A DNA stretch of 64,000 bases from Micromonospora avicenniae (GTDB lineage: Bacteria; Actinomycetota; Actinomycetes; Mycobacteriales; Micromonosporaceae), in the NCBI RefSeq assembly GCF_900156065.1, contig NZ_FTNF01000004.1, positions 248,001 to 312,000 on the forward strand. Direction: 5' to 3'. Below are positions 26,261 through 34,510 of this stretch, piece after piece; positions within the stretch are counted from its first letter, which is position 1, and every line of letters begins with the position of its first letter. The translations under genes were made by a program, and so were the position numbers. The notes below the pieces were generated by a model, which was not told where the DNA came from, ran no database searches, and saw only the letters and a program-made list of their open reading frames with translations.

Positions 26261-27226
26261 GTGACTCAGCCCGAAGACCGGTGCGTCCTGGCCGTCGACG
26301 TCGGCGGGACGACCATCAAGGGAGCGGTGGTCGACGAAGACGGCCGGTTCCGGCATTCGCTGGTCGTGCCGTCACAGGCGGACGACGACCCGGTCAAAGC
26401 CGTCCGATCCCTGTGCCTCCGGTTGCGCGACGACGCGCTGGCCCTCGGCGTCACACCCGCGGCGATCGGCGTGGTCACGCCCGGCATCGTCGACGAGGTC
26501 GACGGGGTGGTGCGGTACGCCGCCAACCTCCGGTTCCGCGACGTGCCGTTGCGCGCCCTCATCGGCAACGACCTCGGGCTGCCGGTCGCGGTCGGGCACG
26601 ACGCGCGCGCGGCCGGCGTCGCCGAGGCGGTGGCCGGAGCGGCTCGCGGGCTCGACAACTTCCTCCTGCTACCGCTGGGCACCGGCATCGCCGCCGCCGT
26701 GGTGGTACACGGCATGCCGGTGTCGGGCGCGACGGCCTCGGCCGGCGAGGTCGGACACATGCCGGTCTACCCGGGCGGGGAGCCGTGCAGTTGCGGGCAG
26801 CGGGGGTGCCTGGAGGTGTACGCCTCCGCCGGCGGGCTGGCCCGCCGCTACGCCCGGCTCGGCGGAACGCCGGGCTCGGACAGCCGGGCCATCGCCGACG
26901 CGGTGGCCACCGATCCGGTGGCCCGCGCGGTCTGGGACGACGCGACCCAGGCGCTGGGAACCGCCCTGGCCACCCTCACCCTGACCCTCGACCCGGCCCG
27001 CATCGTCCTCGGGGGTGGGCTGGCAGACGCGGGGGCGCTCTTCTTCGACCCGGTACGCGACGCCCTGCGCGCGGCTCTCGCCTGGCGGAACCCGCCCCCG
27101 GTGCTGCGCTCCGCCTTCGGCGCGCAGGCCGCACAGGTCGGCGCCGCCGTCATGGCCCGACGGGAGGCGGGTCTGCCCGTGCCCGACGCCTGGGGCGCCC
27201 CCGAGCTCGTTCCTCCCGTCGGGTGA
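26261..27226 (+). CDS. ROK-family sugar kinase
   Basis: 321 residues, no helix-turn-helix, GTG start 4 bp after the M81 stop. The ATP-binding motif is VDVGGTTIKGAVVDEDG. The catalytic-Asp segment reads GHDARAAGVAEA, where many relatives have NDANAA. LPLGTGIAAAVV, the GEVGHM sugar-binding His and the zinc cluster CSCGQRGCLEVYAS are present. Expected to phosphorylate glucose, N-acetylglucosamine, N-acetylmannosamine or a related hexose. With the importer and M81 peptidase it suggests that the imported molecule yields a free sugar that is trapped by phosphorylation (inference). Confidence 0.92.
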   Translation: MTQPEDRCVLAVDVGGTTIKGAVVDEDGRFRHSLVVPSQADDDPVKAVRSLCLRLRDDALALGVTPAAIGVVTPGIVDEVDGVVRYAANLRFRDVPLRALIGNDLGLPVAVGHDARAAGVAEAVAGAARGLDNFLLLPLGTGIAAAVVVHGMPVSGATASAGEVGHMPVYPGGEPCSCGQRGCLEVYASAGGLARRYARLGGTPGSDSRAIADAVATDPVARAVWDDATQALGTALATLTLTLDPARIVLGGGLADAGALFFDPVRDALRAALAWRNPPPVLRSAFGAQAAQVGAAVMARREAGLPVPDAWGAPELVPPVG

Positions 27227-27258
27227 CGGCGGATCAGCGGATCCGGGCCGACGGCCGC

Positions 27259-27717
27259 TCAGCCACAGTTGCCCCAGCTGAACCGGCCGGCGCTCTGCCA
27301 GCTGGTGAAGTAGAGGACCTCACCGCTGTACATGACGCACTTGTCCCGGGCGGAGCGTTGGATCGCGGCGTAGTACTGGTAGTTCCCGGAGTCGTAGACC
27401 CAGGAACCGCCCTCCACCCGCACCCCGGCGGACACCCCGGTCTTCGAGCCGACGGCCACCGACTTGAGCGTGGCGACGCAGTTGTACCCGGTGGCGCTGT
27501 TGTACATCAGGTAGACGTCGCCCACCTTGGTGCCGTCCGAAGCGCTGATCGACCGGTGGCCGTCACCGGCGTAGGCCCACGAACCACCGAAGTCGTTGTT
27601 GCACGCCTGCGCAGCGGTGAAGGGGTTCGTCGCGGCCTGCGCCGGTGAGGCCAGCGTCACCGCCGCGACGGTCACGGAGAGAATCGAGATGGCCAGTCGT
27701 CGCACCGTTTTGCGCAC
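27259..27717 (-). CDS. SapA-like spore-associated secreted protein
   Basis: 152 residues starting GTG with GGAGG 5 nt upstream. A Sec signal peptide (~1-28, ending SPAQA) precedes a mature protein of ~124 residues with four Cys. The pattern CVATLKSVAVGSKTGVSAGVRVEGG...DSGNYQYYA...KCVMYSG...SWGNCG closely follows the Streptomyces spore-associated protein A family. Family knowledge: SapA is found on spores, but its function is unknown. Supports a sporulating actinomycete host. Convergent with the ROK kinase. A short palindrome (GCGCGA-AGA-TCGCGC) lies ~20 bp upstream of the start. Confidence 0.8.
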   Translation of the reverse strand: MRKTVRRLAISILSVTVAAVTLASPAQAATNPFTAAQACNNDFGGSWAYAGDGHRSISASDGTKVGDVYLMYNSATGYNCVATLKSVAVGSKTGVSAGVRVEGGSWVYDSGNYQYYAAIQRSARDKCVMYSGEVLYFTSWQSAGRFSWGNCG

Positions 27718-27918
27718 TCAGTCCTCCAAGGAGTTCAGCGCGAAGATCGCGCACTTGGGCCGCCATGATTCCACAATGGGCGGAAATCGAGGGGGACCGG
27801 GCGGAGCGGCCCGGCCGCCGACGCACCGGCCGCATGTCGGTAATCCGTCGTTGTCCGCGGGGCAGGCCGCTCCGTAGCGTCGCGACTACAGACCGATGCC
27901 GGGTGGAAGGGGTTCCTC

Positions 27919-28590
27919 GTGACCGAACTCGTCGCTCCGCAGCTCGTCGTGAACAGCAGGATGCTCTACTTCGGGTGGACGCCGGCCGACCCGGAGGCCG
28001 TGGCCGCCCTCGTGCCGGACGGGCTCAAGCCGGCCCCGAACCGTCAGGTCTTCATGAACCAGTACGTCGTCGACGATGCGGGCCAGACCTCCGGCTTCGG
28101 CGCCTACTCGCTGACCTACATCGGACCGGACCTGTCCGGACTCGACGCCCCCGACGGGATCACTCCCGGCCGATGGTGGACGCACTACTTCAACTCGAGT
28201 CCGGTCGTCCGCGCGTACGCCACCGCCCGCGGGGTGCCGGCAACCGCGGGGACCACCACCATCGAGGTACGGGGCAGGCGGCTGGTCGCCACCACCGAGG
28301 CGGACGGCGTACCCGTGATCAGGACGACGGCACGTGTCGGCCGCACCGGCGACGCCGTGAACCAGGGACAGCTGCGCTACCTCACCCGGCTGGACGGACG
28401 GTTCGTGAGCGGCAACTACCCGTTCGTGGCGGAGCCCGTCGACCCCTTCGAGGTCGAGTCACTGGAGTTCCTCGAGCCCGACCACCCGGTGTACGCGCTG
28501 CGTCCGGCCGAGCCGCTGGAGGTCGTCTGGGGCTTCTACTCACCGCGCGCGTCGTTCGCCTATCCGGGTGGCGAGTCGGTCCTCGACTGA
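27919..28590 (+). CDS. Acetoacetate decarboxylase-superfamily protein
   Basis: 223 residues from the GTG at 27919. The N-terminus (MLYFGWTPADPEAVAALVPDGLKPAPN) and core (VFMNQYVVDD, GAYSLTYIGPDLSG, NSSPVVRAYATARGVPATAG, VSGNYPFVAEPV) resemble the ADC-like fold. That fold also serves hydratase/aldolase and decarboxylase roles in secondary metabolism. I see no convincing counterpart of the Schiff-base lysine in its usual context, so decarboxylase activity is not assured. Single gene with its own downstream hairpin; no clear pathway partner. Confidence 0.7.
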   Translation: MTELVAPQLVVNSRMLYFGWTPADPEAVAALVPDGLKPAPNRQVFMNQYVVDDAGQTSGFGAYSLTYIGPDLSGLDAPDGITPGRWWTHYFNSSPVVRAYATARGVPATAGTTTIEVRGRRLVATTEADGVPVIRTTARVGRTGDAVNQGQLRYLTRLDGRFVSGNYPFVAEPVDPFEVESLEFLEPDHPVYALRPAEPLEVVWGFYSPRASFAYPGGESVLD

Positions 28591-28610
28591 GCTGTCCCCC
28601 CGCCGGGCCC

Positions 28611-28642
28611 CGCCCGTGGCACCGGCTCCGGCGCCACGGGCG
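28611..28642 (+). terminator. Hairpin after the ADC-like gene
   Basis: CGCCCGTGGC (28611-28620) and GCCACGGGCG (28633-28642) form a perfect 10-bp stem with a 12-nt loop that itself can pair (CCGG.CCGG), 21 bp after the stop. Confidence 0.6.
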
Positions 28643-28858
28643 AGCCCGTTTCAGCGGACGGTCGCATCGTGGGGCAACCGAGGCAGACCAGCTGATCTCC
28701 GCGCGGGAACGGGCGGGGGGGCTCGGCGCGCGTCACCCAGCTGTGACGCCAGCCACCCATGGCCGTCAGCACACCGCCGTCCAGCGGCGCCGACCCCCGC
28801 CCGCGCTACTGTCTGTAATTGCCGATCAAGGTATGACCGGTGGGAGGAAAAGGGCTAA

Positions 28859-29545
28859 ATGAGCACGTCCATCATTGTCGGCGGAAGCAACGGACTGGGC
28901 CGGGTCATCGCGCAGCACTTCGCGGACCGCGGAGACACCGTCGTCATCACCAGCCGGGACAAGGCACGGGCCGAGGCCGTGGCCGCGGAGATCGGCGGCA
29001 ACACCCGAGGGCTGGGTGTCGACCTCTCCCAGCCGGGCAGCATCGCCGCCGCGTTCGGCGACGTCACGGAGGTCGACAACCTGGTCATCACCGCCACGAG
29101 CCAGACGCCGAACACCCTGGGCGGGTTCGACCTGGACGCGGCCGTCACCGCACTGACCATCAAGCTGGTCGGCTACGCCGAGACGGTACGGGTCCTGCGC
29201 GACCGGTTCCGCCCCGGCGCCTCGGTGGTGCTCTTCGGCGGGGTCGCCAAGGACCGTCCGTACCCCGGGTCCACCATGGTCACCACCCACAACGCCGGCC
29301 TCAGCGGCCTGGTCAAGACGCTGGCCGTCGAGATCGCCCCACACCGGGTCAACGCCGTGCACCCCGGGATCGTCGGCGACAGCCCGAAGTGGCGCCACGT
29401 GCAGAACCACCCGCACCTCGCCCGGACCCCGATCGGGCGGCTGGTGACGATGGCGGAGATCGTCGACGCGACCGACTTCCTCCTGCGCAACGGCGGCATC
29501 AACGGTCAGGAGCTGACCGTCGAGGGTGGTGTGCTGGCCAACTGA
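28859..29545 (+). CDS. Short-chain dehydrogenase/reductase
   Basis: 228 residues. N-terminal Rossmann motif IIVGGSNGLGRVIAQHFADRG, then VDNLVITATSQ and the C-terminal GGINGQELTVEGGVL of classical SDRs. The active-site region reads TMVTTHNAGLSGLVKTLAVEIAPHRVN. The usual Tyr of YxxxK is not at the expected place (TTHNAGLSG instead), so catalysis may be altered. The ATG at 28859 has GGAGG upstream and TAA directly before it. Cofactor and substrate cannot be told from sequence. Confidence 0.83.
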   Translation: MSTSIIVGGSNGLGRVIAQHFADRGDTVVITSRDKARAEAVAAEIGGNTRGLGVDLSQPGSIAAAFGDVTEVDNLVITATSQTPNTLGGFDLDAAVTALTIKLVGYAETVRVLRDRFRPGASVVLFGGVAKDRPYPGSTMVTTHNAGLSGLVKTLAVEIAPHRVNAVHPGIVGDSPKWRHVQNHPHLARTPIGRLVTMAEIVDATDFLLRNGGINGQELTVEGGVLAN

Positions 29546-29593
29546 CCCCGACCGGCACCGCGGTGGGCCGGGCGGCCCGGCGAGAGCATCGTG

Positions 29594-29617
29594 CGTACCC
29601 CGGAAACCCGGGGTACG
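29594..29617 (+). terminator. Terminator after the SDR gene
   Basis: Perfect 10-bp stem CGTACCCCGG / CCGGGGTACG with an AAAC loop, 49 bp after the stop. Confidence 0.7.
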
Positions 29618-29793
29618 GGTCGCCCGGCCCGGCCGTGCGGCGGCATCCGGGGCTGCGCTCTGGCCCGGCTGACAGGTAGGGTCGCGGTGCCTCCGATGTG
29701 GACGCGGTCGGCGCGACAGGTCGCGCAGGACCCGGCGGCAGATCGCGGAGGCGAAGCCCGAGGAACCGTGCGCTACCTACGGAAGGGGCCGGC

Positions 29794-30606
29794 ATGGTTG
29801 GTGCGAGCGACGGCGGGACGAGGTCAGCGACCGCGGCCAGGATCTACGACTACTACCTCGGCGGCACGCACAACTTCCCGGCGGACCGCGAAGCCGCCGA
29901 GGCGATGATGCGGGTGCTTCCGTTGGGGCCACAGCTCGCCAGGACCAACCGGGCGTTCCTGGGGCGGGCCGTGCGCTACCTCGCCGAGTCCGGCGTTCGG
30001 CAGTTCCTCGACATCGGCTCCGGTATCCCCACCGTGGGCAACGTCCACGAGATCGTCCAGCAGGTCGCGCCCGACGCCCGGGTGGTCTATGTGGACATCG
30101 ACCCGGTGGCGGTGGCGGAGAGCTTGGACCTTCTCAAGGACAACGAGCTGGCCACCGCCATCAGGGGCGACCTCCGCGAGCCGGCGGCCATCCTCACGCA
30201 TCCGCAGGTCACCGAGCTGCTCGATTTCGATCAGCCGGTCGGCCTGCTGTTGGCGGCGGTGCTGCACTTCGTGCCCGACGACGACGTCGCGTACCGCGCG
30301 GTGGACGAGCTGCGCGCGGCGCTCGCGCCGGGAAGCCACCTCGTCGCGTCGCACGCGACCACCGACGACGTGCGGCACGATCAGGACGAACTCGACGTCG
30401 CCCACGACATCTACCGGCAGCGGACCGAGACCCCGCTAGGCCTGCGCTCGCGGTCGCGGTTCGAGCGGTTCTTCACCGGCCTCGATCTCGTCGAACCGGG
30501 CCTGGTGTGGCTGCCGCTGTGGCGGCCCTCCCCCGACGACCCCCAGTACTTCACCGACGATCCCAGGCGTAGTGCCGGTCTGGCAGCCGTCGGCCGGGTC
30601 CCCTAG
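29794..30606 (+). CDS. SAM-dependent methyltransferase (PF04672 type)
   Basis: 270 residues from the ATG at 29794, with GGAAGGGG upstream. The signature of this actinobacterial family is ARIYDYYLGGTHNFPADREAAE at the N-terminus. It is followed by QFLDIGSGIPTVGNVHEI (SAM-binding glycine loop) and VVYVDIDPVAVAES (acidic ribose-binding residues). Family members are abundant in Streptomyces and Micromonospora, and almost all have unknown substrates. Transcribed alone and convergent with the LysR gene. Confidence 0.88.
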   Translation: MVGASDGGTRSATAARIYDYYLGGTHNFPADREAAEAMMRVLPLGPQLARTNRAFLGRAVRYLAESGVRQFLDIGSGIPTVGNVHEIVQQVAPDARVVYVDIDPVAVAESLDLLKDNELATAIRGDLREPAAILTHPQVTELLDFDQPVGLLLAAVLHFVPDDDVAYRAVDELRAALAPGSHLVASHATTDDVRHDQDELDVAHDIYRQRTETPLGLRSRSRFERFFTGLDLVEPGLVWLPLWRPSPDDPQYFTDDPRRSAGLAAVGRVP

Positions 30607-30664
30607 TCGTCGATCACCGTTACGCCGTGACCTCGTACACGCCCACCAACTGGTGAAACACGCG

Positions 30665-31567
30665 TTAGTCGTCAGCGTTCGCCGGTGGGTTCCCTGTGTT
30701 CCAGTCCCAGCTCGTGATCGTGCTGCGCATCAACCGGGCGGCGGTTGACAGGTGGTTGTCGGCGCCCCAGTAGAGGGTGACCGTGCGACGGCAGTCGGGG
30801 CTGTCGACGGGGATCCAGGCGACGGGGGCACGCGTGACGCTGCGGCGGGCGAAGGCGGGGGCGAGGCCGATGCCCAGTCCCGCGCTGATCAGGTCGGCGA
30901 TGGCGCTGTGTTCGTCGCTTTCGCAGACGATCTTGGGGCTGAGGTCTCGTGCGGCGAAGAGTCGGTCGAGCAGCCGGCGCAGCCAGTGTCCCTCACGGGC
31001 GGTGACGAAAGGCTCGTCGGCGAGCTCGTCGATGGTCACAGACGTGCGGCCCGACAGTGGATGGTCCAGTGGGGTACCCACCCCCACCGCCTCCTCGAAG
31101 AGCTGTACAGACTCCAGGCCCTCAGCATGGATCGGCTGCGAGGCGACGCACAGATCGACCTCCTGGGCGCGCAGGCGGCGAGCCATGTCCTCGGGCGGCG
31201 ACCAGTGGAGCCCGATCTCAACGCCAGGATGTGCCCGCTTGTAGGCCGCCAGCGGCCCGGTGAGGGTGAGGAAGGTTTCCGATGCCAGTCTCACGCTGCC
31301 CAGACCCTCGCTGGTGGCCTCGGCGACGGCGCGCCGTCCCGCCTCGAGCTCACCCAGAGCCCGTTCGACGTGATCGCGGAAGAGCCGGCCGCTGTCGTTC
31401 AGCCGGAGCCGGCCGCCCCGATCGAACAGCGGTACGCCCAGTTCGCTCTCGAGTCGAGCGATGGTCCGGCTCAGCGACGGCTGGGCGATGTGCAGCTCGT
31501 CGGCGGCCCGGCTGAGGTGCTCCAGCCGCGCCACCACCAGAAACTGCTTGAGCGGGTTCAGCTCCAT
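30665..31567 (-). CDS. LysR-family transcriptional regulator
   Basis: About 300 residues; ATGs at 31570 and 31567 are both possible, and GGAGG fits the second better. The N-terminal winged helix (~1-60) is LKQFLVVARLEHLSRAADELHIAQPSLSRTIARLE. A helical linker leads to a two-lobe effector-binding domain (~90-295). Acts as a tetrameric activator/repressor for a small metabolite. Divergent from the NTF2-like gene across a 117-bp gap with strong operator-like repeats. The nearby redoxin and hydrolase genes may belong to its regulon (inference). Confidence 0.92.
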   Translation of the reverse strand: MELNPLKQFLVVARLEHLSRAADELHIAQPSLSRTIARLESELGVPLFDRGGRLRLNDSGRLFRDHVERALGELEAGRRAVAEATSEGLGSVRLASETFLTLTGPLAAYKRAHPGVEIGLHWSPPEDMARRLRAQEVDLCVASQPIHAEGLESVQLFEEAVGVGTPLDHPLSGRTSVTIDELADEPFVTAREGHWLRRLLDRLFAARDLSPKIVCESDEHSAIADLISAGLGIGLAPAFARRSVTRAPVAWIPVDSPDCRRTVTLYWGADNHLSTAARLMRSTITSWDWNTGNPPANADD

Positions 31568-31582
31568 CATGCCTCCAGCCGC

Positions 31583-31627
31583 ATAACGCCATAGCAATAC
31601 TGATCTTGGACAAGATAACGCCTTAGC
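31583..31627. promoter_or_regulatory. LysR operator region
   Basis: The divergent gap contains ATAACGCCATAGC (31583-31595) repeated as ATAACGCCTTAGC (31615-31627), a 12/13 match exactly 32 bp apart, about three helical turns. A perfect palindrome ATCTTG-GA-CAAGAT (31603-31616) lies between them. This arrangement of a recognition dyad flanked by repeats fits a LysR-type binding site controlling both genes. Confidence 0.6.
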
Positions 31628-31687
31628 CATAGCGTCGAATCCGTGAGAAGCGCAGGTTCCACAGTAGGGAGGCAGGCTGAGGCAGCG

Positions 31688-32128
31688 ATGACCGTGCAAC
31701 GCGAGGTGGACGAAGCCAAGATCCGTCAGCACATCGGCAAGATCGTCGAAGGACTCCAAGGCAAGGATCTCGAGAGCCTGAAGCGGCTCTACGCAACGGA
31801 CATCGTGTCCTTCGACATTGAGCAGCCGCTCCAGCATGTGGGGATCGAGGCGAAGCTCAAGAACTGGTCCCCCGTGTTCACGTTCTTCGAGCGTGTGACT
31901 TATGAGGTTCGCGACCTGACGCTCACCGTGGGCGATGACGTGGCGTTCGGGCACGCCTTCGCTCGTCTCGGCGGCACGCTGAAGGACGGTACGGCGACGA
32001 GCGGCATGTGGGTCAGGGTCACGTACTGCCTCCAGAAGATCGAGGGCACGTGGTTGATCGTGCACGACCAGGTTTCGGTGCCGCTCGACATCTCCAGTGG
32101 TAGAGGAGTCGTCGACCTCGGGCCCTGA
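31688..32128 (+). CDS. NTF2-like (SnoaL/ketosteroid-isomerase fold) protein
   Basis: 146 residues. The pattern IVEGLQGKDLESLKRLYATDIVSFDIE...QHVGIEAKLKNW...DVAFGHAFARLGGTLKDG...GMWVRVTYCLQKIEGTWLIVHDQVSVP is that of the SgcJ/EcaC and SnoaL-like cone fold. It binds small hydrophobic ligands in a pocket; members are isomerases, cyclases or dehydratases, or lack known activity. The ATG at 31688 gives a complete domain. Divergent from the LysR regulator, the expected controller. Confidence 0.85.
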   Translation: MTVQREVDEAKIRQHIGKIVEGLQGKDLESLKRLYATDIVSFDIEQPLQHVGIEAKLKNWSPVFTFFERVTYEVRDLTLTVGDDVAFGHAFARLGGTLKDGTATSGMWVRVTYCLQKIEGTWLIVHDQVSVPLDISSGRGVVDLGP

Positions 32129-32230
32129 TCCCGCCACACCGCTCCCGCCCGCAGACGCGGTGCACTCCGAACTCGTATCCAGGCGCACTGCGCGGCGGCT
32201 GCTTCGGCTCCGTGCTCGGCAGGTCCTTCG

Positions 32231-33118
32231 TCAGGGGCCGAAGGTGAAGGCGTACGCGCGGCACCCGGGTTGGTCGGCGATGACCGTCAGCAGGTGATCG
32301 TCGCGTGACGCGCCGGCGACGAGCCGGACCATGCGCGGCCGGTCGACCCGGGCTGTCCCGTCGATGTCGACATCGGCGCCGCGCCGGTCACCGATCGGCT
32401 GCCCGTCCAGCAGCACCCGCAGTGTGGCCGGGCCGGCGGACCCCGGCTCGACCACGAGGTTCACCTCGCCAGCGTTGAAGGGCAGGGCGATCTCGCCGGC
32501 GCCGCCCGCGACTTCGACGTAGTCGCCACCGTCCCGCCAGTCCCCGGTCAGGTCGAAGGCCCCCGGCAGCCGCCGGTCCACGCCGAGGTACGTCTCCTGC
32601 GTCACGTCGGCGTACGAGGGCTGCGTGGTCACCGCGAACGTCGCCGCTTCGGGCGTCACCGACGGCAGTTCGATGTCGGGCTCGGCGTCCACGAGAAGCT
32701 GCCGGAGCACCGCCTCGGTGCGGTCGTAATCACCCTCGCCGATCCACCGGGCGGCGCACTTCCCGTCAGCGTCGAAGAGGTACCGTGCCGGCCACGCGAT
32801 GTTGTCGAGGCCGTCCCAGACCCGAAAGTCGTTGTCGAGCGCGATCGGATAGGTGAGCTGGTGCTCCCGGATGCCCCGGTCGATGTTCCCGGCGTGCTTG
32901 CCGAATTCGAACTCCGGCGCGTGCAGGCCGACGACGGTCAGCCCCCGGTCGGCGTACTCCCGGTGCCAGGCCTTGACGTAGGGAGCGGTGCGGATCCAGT
33001 TGATGCAGGTGTACTCCCAGATGTCGATCAGGACCACCCGGCCGCGCAACTCGTCGGGAGTCAGCGGCGGCGAGTTCACCCAACGCTGGACGTCGAGCGC
33101 GGGGATCCGCATGGTCAC
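32231..33118 (-). CDS. Redoxin-domain protein with DipZ-like C-terminal domain
   Basis: 295 residues; GTG at 33118, or the ATG at 33112. The N-terminal thioredoxin fold of TlpA/AhpC type (~1-145) has GRVVLIDIWEYTCINWIRTAPYVKAW, HAPEFEFGKHAGNI and AWPARYLFDADGK. The C-terminal ~140 residues form a beta-rich domain like the one following thioredoxin in mycobacterial DipZ (YLGVDRRLPG...FNAGEVNLVVEPG...DHLLTVIADQPGCRAYAFTFG). The active site reads C-x-x-W instead of C-x-x-C. I recall this variant from actinobacterial relatives, so it may be a subfamily trait. No signal peptide: cytoplasmic. Ten bp downstream of the hydrolase gene, same operon. Confidence 0.85.
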   Translation of the reverse strand: MTMRIPALDVQRWVNSPPLTPDELRGRVVLIDIWEYTCINWIRTAPYVKAWHREYADRGLTVVGLHAPEFEFGKHAGNIDRGIREHQLTYPIALDNDFRVWDGLDNIAWPARYLFDADGKCAARWIGEGDYDRTEAVLRQLLVDAEPDIELPSVTPEAATFAVTTQPSYADVTQETYLGVDRRLPGAFDLTGDWRDGGDYVEVAGGAGEIALPFNAGEVNLVVEPGSAGPATLRVLLDGQPIGDRRGADVDIDGTARVDRPRMVRLVAGASRDDHLLTVIADQPGCRAYAFTFGP

Positions 33119-33128
33119 GACGGGATCC

Positions 33129-34085
33129 TCAACCGCCGGCCTGCCCAGCCCGGTACGGGGCCAGGAAGGTCGTCAGCGCCGCGAGCAGCTCCTCGGGAGC
33201 CTGTTCGGCCAGCCAGTGCCCGGCGCCGGGGATGACCACGGTCTGCACGTTGTCGGCGAGCGGCATCATCGCCTGCCCGGGGAGGTCACCCCAGTTCTTC
33301 TCGCCGCCGATACCGAGCACCGGCATGGGGAGTGGCCGGCTCTTGCGCTGCTCGTTCTGGGCGAGGGCCGCGTCCCAGGCACGGTAGAGCCCGAAGCTCC
33401 CACGCAGGACCTCCGGGTCGGAGTAGAGATCGAAGTAGTACCGCAGCACCTGGTCTGGCAGGGGCTCCCCGCCTTGGATGGCGAACTCGTAGCCGTAGAA
33501 GATCTCCTCCCGCCCCCGCACCAACTGTTCGGTCAGCTCGTGGTTGACCCGGTTGAACGGGATGTGCCACAGCCGGTTGTTGACCGGCTCGGGAACGAAC
33601 AGCGGCGGCGCGGACGCTACGTCGGGCGGCCCGGGGATCTCCGCGACGGCCAGACGGTCGACCCGGTCCGGATGATCCGCGGCCAACGCGTACCCGATGA
33701 TGTATCCGGTGTCATGGCCCACCACTGCGAACCGCTGGTAGCCGAGCGCGTCCATCAACGCCACCAGGTCGTTCCCGAGAGTGGCGCTGTCGTAGCCGCC
33801 CGTCGGCTTGTCGGTCAACCCGATACCACGCTGATCGACCGCGACGACCGTGAAGTCCCGGGCCAACGCCGGCATCACCATGCGCCACGCGTACCAGTTC
33901 TCCGGCCAGCCGTGCACCAACAGCAACGGCGGACCCTCACCACCGACGACCGCGTGCTGTCGAATCCCACCCGCCTCCACGAACCGGCTGGTGAACGTGT
34001 CAGTGAACCCGGCTGGCAGTTGCGGGGCATGCGAGACGGAGCCAGGGCCCTCCGCAACGGGGTACCGCGCCGAAGTCGAGCTCAC
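33129..34085 (-). CDS. Alpha/beta hydrolase, epoxide-hydrolase-like
   Basis: 318 residues from the GTG at 34085, with GGAAGGAGG just upstream. The oxyanion motif LLLVHGWPENWYAWR is typical of epoxide hydrolases and haloalkane dehalogenases. The nucleophile elbow is VVGHDTG with Asp. The C-terminal His is in VIPGAGHWLAEQAPE. The cap region contains Tyr residues (FYGYEF, YYFDLYSD) that could polarise an epoxide. The N-terminus (PQLPAGFTDTFTSRFVEAGGIRQHAVVGG) belongs to the same subfamily. Substrate unknown. Operon with the redoxin gene. Confidence 0.87.
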   Translation of the reverse strand: MSSTSARYPVAEGPGSVSHAPQLPAGFTDTFTSRFVEAGGIRQHAVVGGEGPPLLLVHGWPENWYAWRMVMPALARDFTVVAVDQRGIGLTDKPTGGYDSATLGNDLVALMDALGYQRFAVVGHDTGYIIGYALAADHPDRVDRLAVAEIPGPPDVASAPPLFVPEPVNNRLWHIPFNRVNHELTEQLVRGREEIFYGYEFAIQGGEPLPDQVLRYYFDLYSDPEVLRGSFGLYRAWDAALAQNEQRKSRPLPMPVLGIGGEKNWGDLPGQAMMPLADNVQTVVIPGAGHWLAEQAPEELLAALTTFLAPYRAGQAGG

Positions 34086-34510
34086 GACGACCTCCTTCCA
34101 CCGCCGCTGGCGGAGTCGGCGCACGATGGCCGCCGGCACCTCCGCGTTGCCCGGGCCCGGCCTGGCGGGGGCACCTCCGCCCCACCCGGGTGGCCCCTGC
34201 CCTCTGAGCAAGCCGGATCCGCGTGCCGCGTCACGGCATGGTCAGCCTATCCGGGGGCGGGGGCGTACGAGTCGAAACGCTGCTTCCCGGCTGTCACCGC
34301 CGACGATCCCCGCTCCGGTCCGCTGGCCACACGAGGACGCCGACAATTGACGGCCGGAGCCACGCTGTGATCATTTCGCGGCGTCCGACGCCGAGCCAGG
34401 ACCGGTGTGGTGCCGGCAGGCCGCGACACCACACCGGAGCCTGTGGCCCAACGCTACGCGCGTCTGTCGCCGTAGGTCTCGGCCTCGCGCCGAGCGGCGC
34501 GCTGCCGGCC
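34086..34510. other. Intergenic region, 425 bp
   Basis: Lies upstream of the hydrolase and downstream of the M20 gene, both on the minus strand. It carries the hairpin at 34402-34437 and presumably the hydrolase promoter. I found no coding potential with actinobacterial codon bias and no RNA motif. Confidence 0.4.
34402..34437 (-). terminator. Terminator after the M20 amidohydrolase
   Basis: Perfect 11-bp stem CCGGTGTGGTG / CACCACACCGG with a 14-nt loop, 74 bp beyond the M20 stop codon. Confidence 0.65.
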
